In this document: one piece after another, positions 7,112 to 11,268 of the stretch
Layout: each line of letters starts with the position of its first letter
Position numbering within the stretch: position 1 is the first letter of the stretch
Position numbers and translations under genes: made by a program
Origin: Nitrospirota bacterium
Lineage (GTDB): Bacteria; Nitrospirota; Nitrospiria; Nitrospirales; UBA8639
Length of the DNA: 11,268 nt
Assembly (NCBI GenBank): GCA_003235785.1
Contig: QJYE01000497.1
Location: 1-11,268, forward strand
Direction of reading: 5' to 3'
The notes under the pieces: generated by a model
Seen by the model: the letters and a program-made list of their open reading frames with translations, nothing else
Database searches by the model: none
Told to the model about the DNA's origin: nothing

Positions 7112-9628
7112 TTAGCCCTCAACCTTTTCGACAAGGACTTTGAAATGTTGTTGATCAGAATCCATTGGTTCCTGCTGGAGCACTTTATGCCCATCATTTC
7201 GAAGACTGGCCGGTACGTTGCGAATGGGGTCGCCGGCATCAAGCCAGACTTCCAGTTGTTCGCCGTCGTCCATCATTTCTAATTTTAATTTCGTTTTCAC
7301 ATAGTTCATGGGACAGGCCACGCCTCGTAAGTCATAGACCTCGGCATTTCCAGCCGAGGAAGGCGGCGGCTCGGATTGAGCGGGTGTGGCTATTGGAGGT
7401 GCGGTTTCTTCGGCTCCCAATTCCACGGGGATAAGCTTCAGATCCTGCCCGATTTGTTCTGTGACTGTTCGACAAACGTCGACAAACCCTTTGGCAAAGG
7501 TAAGTTTGCTTTGGGTAAAGTCTGCGGAGGCGTCTTTGGTGCCGAGATCGCCGAATTTTGTTGCCACGTTATGGTATTCAGCTGGCATGAGCTTTTTCTC
7601 GCGAATCATGGTGTCGAATTCCATTAAGGTATCGGCATCGGTGTTGGGATCGATCCCTTCTGTCACGAGAATGGCTTTTGCGCCAGAAACCACCGCTCGG
7701 TAAGCTAAATTAATGGCGATGGCATATTGGTGTTTGTCTGCCAGAAGCCTGGCTTGGTAAAGCCCTTGCTCGGCTTCAAGAATTCGATTGTCGATCATCT
7801 CCAGCGCGCCTCCGGCACATTCACCCGGTCCCAAATCCTCGACCGAAAACTCCTCGTCCCCTTCCCAATCGAAATAATACTGCTGATCATCTTGATACGT
7901 GGGGAGGATGGTATACGGAATCAGTTCGTCTTTGAGTGTGGCCTTGCCGGTTCGGGTAATGAAGGCCGGGAGGGATTCCCCGTCATTTCGTGTTCGTCGA
8001 TAGAGGTCCAACAGATGCTGAACGGCGGCGGGCACATTTTTCGCCGGAACTTTCACAATCAATTGCCCGATCTTCGCCGTGCCGTTGACCTGGCCACCTA
8101 GGTGCAGCTCATACACCGGGGCCACATGGTCCCCAATGCGTTTACCCACCCCATGTAGACCAATCGTCGCAATATGATGCTGGGCACAAGAATTGTGGCA
8201 TCCACTTATTTTGACATCGACGCCCTTGAGGTCATCTGGTGTTTTGCCGGCCGGAAACACTTCGGCTAAGGCCCGAGCCAAACCCTTGGAGGACGTAATA
8301 CCTAATCCACAGGTATCCGTCCCCGGGCAGGAGACAATGTCCTCGACACATTCGGCTCCAGGATCGCCTAATCCATGAGCCACCAACTCATCATAAAAGT
8401 GAGGGAGCTGGTTATCCGGAATCCATCGAACGATCATGTTTTGGCTAATAGTGGTTCGGGTATTCCCGTTGGCATAGCGCTCAGCCAGATCGGCCAACAC
8501 GAACATTTGTTCCGTCGTGATATCACCAGAAGGGAGTCGAACAACGGCAGCGTTAAATCCTGGTTGGCGTTGCGCGATGACATTGGTTGCGCACCAAGCC
8601 TTATAGTCATCCGGAGAGGACGTTGTCGCGCCATTTTGTGACGAGCCATGTGCCTGGGCATTCCCGTTGCCTTGGGCCGATGCGCCATTCCCGTTTTTTG
8701 TAGGCATAATGAGTGGGGGATCATCAGGGTACAGGCCAGGGATCAATCCCAACTTCGTGGCACCAGATTGAATCATGCTGTCATACGTGTCTTTCCAGCG
8801 TTGCGCGAATTCCTCAAAACCTAATTTATCCAAGATGAACTTCATTCGGGCCTTGCTACGATTTTTGCGATTGCCCAAATTATCAAACACCTTCAGCATG
8901 GCTTCGATTGAGGGAATGAGTTCTTCCATTGGGACAAATTCCCGAAGCGTTTTTGCGAGGCGCGGAGTGGACCCCAATCCACCTCCAACGACCATTTTGA
9001 AGCCAATGGCGCCTTCGGCATTCCGTGCGGCCAGTAAACCCACGTCGTGAATGGGGGTCAATGCGCAATCCTGCTTGCAGCCGGAAAAGGCAATTTTAAA
9101 TTTCCGGGGGAGACTTTGATTCAGTGGATTTCGCAACAAATGATAGGCCACGGTTTTGGCATAGGGCGTGACATCGAAGACCTCTCCCGGGCAGACGCCA
9201 GCGAGAGCACAGGCGGTGACGTTTCGAACCGTATTGGCGCAGGCTTCCCGTGTCGTCAAGTCTACTTCTGCCAATTTCCGCATAATGGTCCCGACTTGGG
9301 AAAGCGGCACGAAGTGTAATTGAATATCTTGTCGGGTTGTCACATGACCGACGCCCGTCGCATAGGTATCGGTGATGTCAGCCACTTGCCGTAATTGATT
9401 GGCTGTGAGTCCACCAAAGGGAATTTTGATGCGGATCATTTGGACGTCTGGTTGGCGTTGTCCGTAGATGCCGTATTGCAGACGAAAGGGTTTAAAGGTA
9501 TCAACTAGGGTATCACCGGATTGAAGTCGAGCCACCTCATCTTCGAAGGTTTCGATTTCCTCAATAATTTCCTGAGGAATCGGGATAGTCTGAATGGGAG
9601 GTCTGGTTGTAGCTGGTGAGGTGCTCAT
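7112..9628 (-). CDS. Siroheme nitrite/sulfite reductase with helical domain and C-terminal TusA domain
   Basis: Predicted six-electron reduction of sulfite to sulfide (nitrite also possible), probably fed by ferredoxin since no CysJ-like flavoprotein is nearby. The 838-residue protein has two reductase halves. Half 1 has the ferredoxin-like segment GHVTTRQDIQLHF (94-106), then C140-x5-C146, LPRKFKIAFSG and C184-x3-C188. Half 2 has C434-x5-C440 and C477-x3-C481. Each half thus carries a full siroheme/[4Fe-4S] set, where simple assimilatory enzymes have only the second. A Gly/Asn/Ser linker spans about 311-338. After FDWEGDEEFSVEDLGPGECAG (586-606) comes a helical region to about 730 with a HEPN-like pattern, a Pro/Ala linker, then a TusA domain (764-838) with DLRGVACPMN and its sulfur-carrying C772. 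GGAG lies 7 nt before the ATG. It is the first enzyme gene of the operon. Confidence 0.92.
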   Translation of the reverse strand: MSTSPATTRPPIQTIPIPQEIIEEIETFEDEVARLQSGDTLVDTFKPFRLQYGIYGQRQPDVQMIRIKIPFGGLTANQLRQVADITDTYATGVGHVTTRQDIQLHFVPLSQVGTIMRKLAEVDLTTREACANTVRNVTACALAGVCPGEVFDVTPYAKTVAYHLLRNPLNQSLPRKFKIAFSGCKQDCALTPIHDVGLLAARNAEGAIGFKMVVGGGLGSTPRLAKTLREFVPMEELIPSIEAMLKVFDNLGNRKNRSKARMKFILDKLGFEEFAQRWKDTYDSMIQSGATKLGLIPGLYPDDPPLIMPTKNGNGASAQGNGNAQAHGSSQNGATTSSPDDYKAWCATNVIAQRQPGFNAAVVRLPSGDITTEQMFVLADLAERYANGNTRTTISQNMIVRWIPDNQLPHFYDELVAHGLGDPGAECVEDIVSCPGTDTCGLGITSSKGLARALAEVFPAGKTPDDLKGVDVKISGCHNSCAQHHIATIGLHGVGKRIGDHVAPVYELHLGGQVNGTAKIGQLIVKVPAKNVPAAVQHLLDLYRRTRNDGESLPAFITRTGKATLKDELIPYTILPTYQDDQQYYFDWEGDEEFSVEDLGPGECAGGALEMIDNRILEAEQGLYQARLLADKHQYAIAINLAYRAVVSGAKAILVTEGIDPNTDADTLMEFDTMIREKKLMPAEYHNVATKFGDLGTKDASADFTQSKLTFAKGFVDVCRTVTEQIGQDLKLIPVELGAEETAPPIATPAQSEPPPSSAGNAEVYDLRGVACPMNYVKTKLKLEMMDDGEQLEVWLDAGDPIRNVPASLRNDGHKVLQQEPMDSDQQHFKVLVEKVEG

Positions 9629-9738
9629 GGTCTTTCTCCAAATGGCAGATAGTAGTCAGAAGGGCTTCATTGGGCACGTAAACATCTTGTTATGAAGGAC
9701 ATTGGCGATATCGTGAATCTTTTTTATCAATTGCGAAA

Positions 9739-10194
9739 CTAAATATGATACATCAAGCTGCGCTGGGATTCGAGCTTTTGATACTGCTCGACCAAGGTTT
9801 GAAGTGAAATCACTCGAAGAACCGCTTGTTCGGCTTCCTGAACTTGTGCCCAAATGTTTGACAGAAGTGTGTTGGAGACCTGCGGATTTTCACTCTGCTC
9901 CGTTGATCCATTTGCCATGGATGATGGCGTTCCTGCCCCGTTCATTGAATTGACCAGTTCCGCTAAGGATATTTGTTGGGGGTCTTGAGCTAGCGTATAT
10001 CCCCCCTGAGCGCCTCGAAGGCTTCGCACAATGCCCGCCTGCTTTAACCCTTGAAGGATTTGTTCAATAAATCGAGCAGGAATGCCTTGTTGCTTAGCAA
10101 TGGTTTTCGCTTGGAGCGGGATTGACCGGTCATGGCGCGCGAGCTCTATGGTAGCCATAATTCCGTACGTCACTTTAATGGGAAATCGGTTCAT
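9739..10194 (-). CDS. Rrf2-family transcriptional regulator, CymR-like, without cysteines
   Basis: A 151-residue winged-helix repressor of the Rrf2 family. The recognition region is about residues 28-50 (AKTIAKQQGIPARFIEQIL). The wing signature SLRGAQGGYTLA (58-69) is diagnostic. There is no cysteine anywhere, so unlike IscR or NsrR it cannot hold an Fe-S cluster through its own cysteines. CymR, the cysteine-metabolism repressor of Firmicutes, is also cluster-free. The gene lies 110 nt upstream of the reductase, on the same strand, so control of the sulfur genes and of itself is a natural inference. Its own promoter contains a dyad. What signal it senses (O-acetylserine, a CysK partner, or something else) cannot be read from sequence. 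Confidence 0.9.
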   Translation of the reverse strand: MNRFPIKVTYGIMATIELARHDRSIPLQAKTIAKQQGIPARFIEQILQGLKQAGIVRSLRGAQGGYTLAQDPQQISLAELVNSMNGAGTPSSMANGSTEQSENPQVSNTLLSNIWAQVQEAEQAVLRVISLQTLVEQYQKLESQRSLMYHI

Positions 10195-10196
10195 TG

Positions 10197-10239
10197 TTTA
10201 ATTCATACTAAAACGATAGGAATAGTATATTTAATTCAT
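10197..10239. repeat. Direct repeat TTTAATTCAT flanking the regulator promoter
   Basis: The ten-base word TTTAATTCAT occurs at 10197-10206 and again at 10230-10239, 33 bp apart, about three helical turns. The second copy overlaps the -10 box and the first lies next to the start codon. In an AT-rich stretch chance cannot be excluded, but the spacing is compatible with protein binding on one face of the DNA. Confidence 0.5.
10205..10228. promoter_or_regulatory. Candidate operator: inverted repeat ATACTA-N12-TAGTAT
   Basis: The arms at 10205-10210 and 10223-10228 are perfectly complementary over six bases with a 12-bp centre. The element covers the predicted transcription start of the Rrf2 gene, just downstream of its -10 box. 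This is a position where an Rrf2 dimer would repress its own gene and the operon behind it. Binding is inferred, not shown. Confidence 0.5.
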
Positions 10240-10257
10240 TGTATCGAAAATTGTCAA
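10229..10257 (-). promoter_or_regulatory. Sigma-70-type promoter of the Rrf2 gene and possibly the sulfur operon
   Basis: On the minus strand a perfect TTGACA (10257-10252) is followed after exactly 17 nt by TTAAAT (10234-10229). The predicted start falls near 10222, giving a 5' leader of about 28 nt before the ATG. No comparably good promoter was found in the 110-nt gap upstream of the reductase, which suggests that the operon may also be read from here. Confidence 0.65.
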
Positions 10258-10442
10258 GAGGGAAACGCCCATTGACCCTGACCATAGGCACCAAAAAACC
10301 GAAAAACGAAAGATGTCAAAAAATGGAGAGAAGGCCCCACGGCATTTCAATGAGGTAAAGCCTTAATATTGAAGGAAAATTCGCCGATAGGGTAATCAAA
10401 CACTCGCGAGAATCTTCACGGTCTGCCAATGAGAGCCGACTT

Positions 10443-10871
10443 ATGCATGACAAAAAAAATATTGCTGATCTTCTAGAGGAAGTTGAAACCTTTGTTGATG
10501 CCTTGCGTGACGAAAAATCTGCTTTGCAAGATCAGGTCAATAGTCTGGAGACTCAGTTGTCTCTGGTGAAGGAAGAAAAATTTAAAGAGATTCGGAATCT
10601 ACAGAATTTCAATACCCAATTGACGAAGGAGTTACAGGAAACCCAAGATCGACTTCTAGGCGAGTTGAAAGATACTCAGCAAAAGCTCGACCGCTTTCAT
10701 CCTGAATTACAAAGTCTTCAGGATGAACTCCGGAATGCGGAACTCCACAATAATTTATTGGAGATGGAGCTCTCAAAGAAAATCGAAGAAATCAAAAACC
10801 TGGAAAGTCGTCTCAGCGCCTATACCTCACTCGTTTCCGCTTCGTTGCCCGTGGAAGAATCTATCGCCTAA
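10443..10871 (+). CDS. Small coiled-coil protein, function unknown
   Basis: A 142-residue soluble protein predicted to be almost entirely alpha-helical from about residue 5 to 127. It is rich in Glu, Lys, Gln and Leu, with heptad-like leucine spacing (DLLEEVETFVDALRDEK, then SLETQLSLVKEEK). It has no signal peptide, no cysteine and no catalytic motif. A short Ser/Val/Pro tail ends it. The frame is divergent from the Rrf2 gene with 248 nt between starts. The ATG at 10443 is the first in frame, with only a weak purine stretch before it. Composition and length recall small division-associated coiled coils of the ZapB kind, but no specific similarity can be claimed. A possible 6S-like RNA follows immediately, loosely echoing the zapA-ssrS pairing of Proteobacteria. 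Confidence 0.75.
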   Translation: MHDKKNIADLLEEVETFVDALRDEKSALQDQVNSLETQLSLVKEEKFKEIRNLQNFNTQLTKELQETQDRLLGELKDTQQKLDRFHPELQSLQDELRNAELHNNLLEMELSKKIEEIKNLESRLSAYTSLVSASLPVEESIA

Positions 10872-10926
10872 TCCTCCCTGCGTGTCGCGTTCCTTGCTCC
10901 CTGTTTTATCGTTTGCCAATATCCCA

Positions 10927-10932
10927 TATAAT
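10927..10932 (+). promoter_or_regulatory. Perfect -10 box TATAAT ahead of the candidate structured RNA
   Basis: TATAAT lies in the gap after the coiled-coil gene, with only a poor -35 candidate (TTTTAT, 10904-10909) at 17-nt spacing. The predicted start, near 10938-10940, coincides with the left arm of the long-range stem described in the next entry. Confidence 0.45.
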
Positions 10933-10936
10933 GGGC

Positions 10937-11084
10937 TTCGTGTTTTTGTGCTGAGGCAAATAAGCCAGGTGCTTGAGGAGAAGCAGTCTGTGGGAAGACT
11001 TTTGGTCAAATGCTATCAAAAGGATTTTCGTAAATAGAGGAACTGCCAGCTTGGAATATTGTAGGCTAGCCTCATTGTCACGAA
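10937..11084 (+). ncRNA. Candidate 6S-RNA-like structured RNA (about 150 nt)
   Basis: The interval has no credible coding frame, yet its two ends are complementary in nested order. TTCGTG (10937-10942) pairs with CACGAA (11079-11084). TGAGGC (10952-10957) pairs with GCCTCA (11069-11074). AGCC (10963-10966) pairs with GGCT (11064-11067). GCAGT (10983-10987) pairs with ACTGC (11042-11046). CTTTTGGT (10999-11006) pairs with ATCAAAAG (11015-11022) around an 8-nt loop. Between the third and fourth helices lies a near-symmetric bubble of about 16 and 17 nt. A closed rod with a large central bubble and an apical stem is the plan of 6S RNA, which sequesters RNA polymerase by mimicking an open promoter. 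A TATAAT box sits just upstream. Alternative local hairpins exist (GCTT/AAGC, AGTCT/AGACT), so the assignment is tentative. Confidence 0.45.
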
Positions 11085-11119
11085 CGTAATTTTCAAATAT
11101 TTTTCAAAAGGAGATATTT

Positions 11120-11268
11120 ATGCCGTCAAAGACGAAAGCGGGTACGGGAAAGAAGCCGGTAACGGGTGTGAGGAAAACAGTGGCGAAAGCCCAAGGGGCT
11201 CTTCAGAAGAAGACAACTGAAAAGAAATCGGCTTCGTCGGTTGCTAAGAAACGCGCGTCAATTTCCCC
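11120..11268 (+). CDS. Partial Lys/Ala-rich basic protein (N-terminal 49 residues)
   Basis: The ATG is preceded by AAAAGGAG with a suitable gap, and the frame is open to the window edge. The visible part is strongly basic and low in complexity (MPSKTKAGTGKKPVTG, with later runs of KK and AKK), with no hydrophobic signal segment, so it is probably cytoplasmic and nucleic-acid associated. Such tails occur on histone-H1-like proteins and as N-terminal extensions on otherwise ordinary proteins, for example DksA/TraR-type zinc-finger regulators in some phyla. The domain that would decide is outside the window. The 35-nt leader after the candidate RNA is AT-rich and repeats TTTTCAAA. Confidence 0.7.
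   Translation, partial: MPSKTKAGTGKKPVTGVRKTVAKAQGALQKKTTEKKSASSVAKKRASIS

Noticed and set aside
9656..9853. Ser/Arg-rich reading frame across the gap between the regulator and the reductase
   Set aside because: It overlaps the 3' end of the Rrf2 gene in another frame and has no ribosome site or family similarity.
10290..10370. Possible cyclic-di-GMP riboswitch upstream of the coiled-coil gene
   Set aside because: Only fragments such as GGTAAAGCC and a GAAA-containing stretch resemble the GEMM consensus. The paired elements are not in order.
10723..11037. Reading frame of 104 codons running from the coiled-coil gene into the following gap
   Set aside because: It starts inside the coiled-coil gene in another frame, and its product looks like random translation. 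The gap is better explained by RNA structure.

Overview
The window is a bacterial chromosomal segment of roughly balanced base composition. Its core is an assimilatory sulfate-reduction locus on the minus strand (10194 down to 2161). Reading in transcription order: an Rrf2-family regulator; a siroheme nitrite/sulfite reductase with a C-terminal TusA domain; an APS-reductase-type CysH; a DsrE-like sulfur-relay protein; a TrpD2/YbiB-like protein; CysD; and CysN with a degraded C-terminal APS-kinase domain. Recalled similarity of the protein sequences and this unusual gene set suggest a Nitrospira-like organism, possibly a lineage with about 50% GC. That is an impression from memory, not a database result.

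Left edge (1-787): the start of a small secreted Gly/His-rich protein on the minus strand, then a complete one-piece tmRNA (ssrA, minus strand, 786 to 436) whose tag reads ANDNLALAA. Positions 1051-1371 carry a plus-strand SMR-family transporter of the SugE/Gdx type. It converges on a minus-strand 2-oxoglutarate/Fe(II) dioxygenase (2024-1455), which follows the sulfur operon.

Sulfur operon: sulfate is adenylated to APS by CysD with the CysN GTPase. The kinase domain fused to CysN has lost its P-loop glycines and its catalytic Asp, so PAPS is probably not made by this protein. CysH has the two cysteine pairs of a [4Fe-4S] cluster and the KTECGLH tail expected of an enzyme that reduces APS directly. 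The sulfite formed would be reduced by the siroheme enzyme, which carries two complete C-x5-C / C-x3-C motif sets, one in each half. The fused TusA domain and the adjacent DsrE-like protein suggest that reduced sulfur or sulfite is handled as a protein-bound thiol or persulfide. The role of the TrpD2-like protein is unknown. Most genes in the set are separated by 2-14 nt or overlap, so they are probably one transcript.

Right edge (10195-11268): the regulator has a good sigma-70-type promoter with an inverted repeat over its predicted start site. Divergent from it is a 142-residue coiled-coil protein. Next comes a non-coding interval (10872-11119) with a TATAAT box and long-range complementary arms resembling a 6S RNA rod. 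The window ends in a Lys/Ala-rich protein that runs off the edge. No tRNA, rRNA, CRISPR array, transposase or integrase was seen, and no gene-free stretch exceeds about 270 bases.
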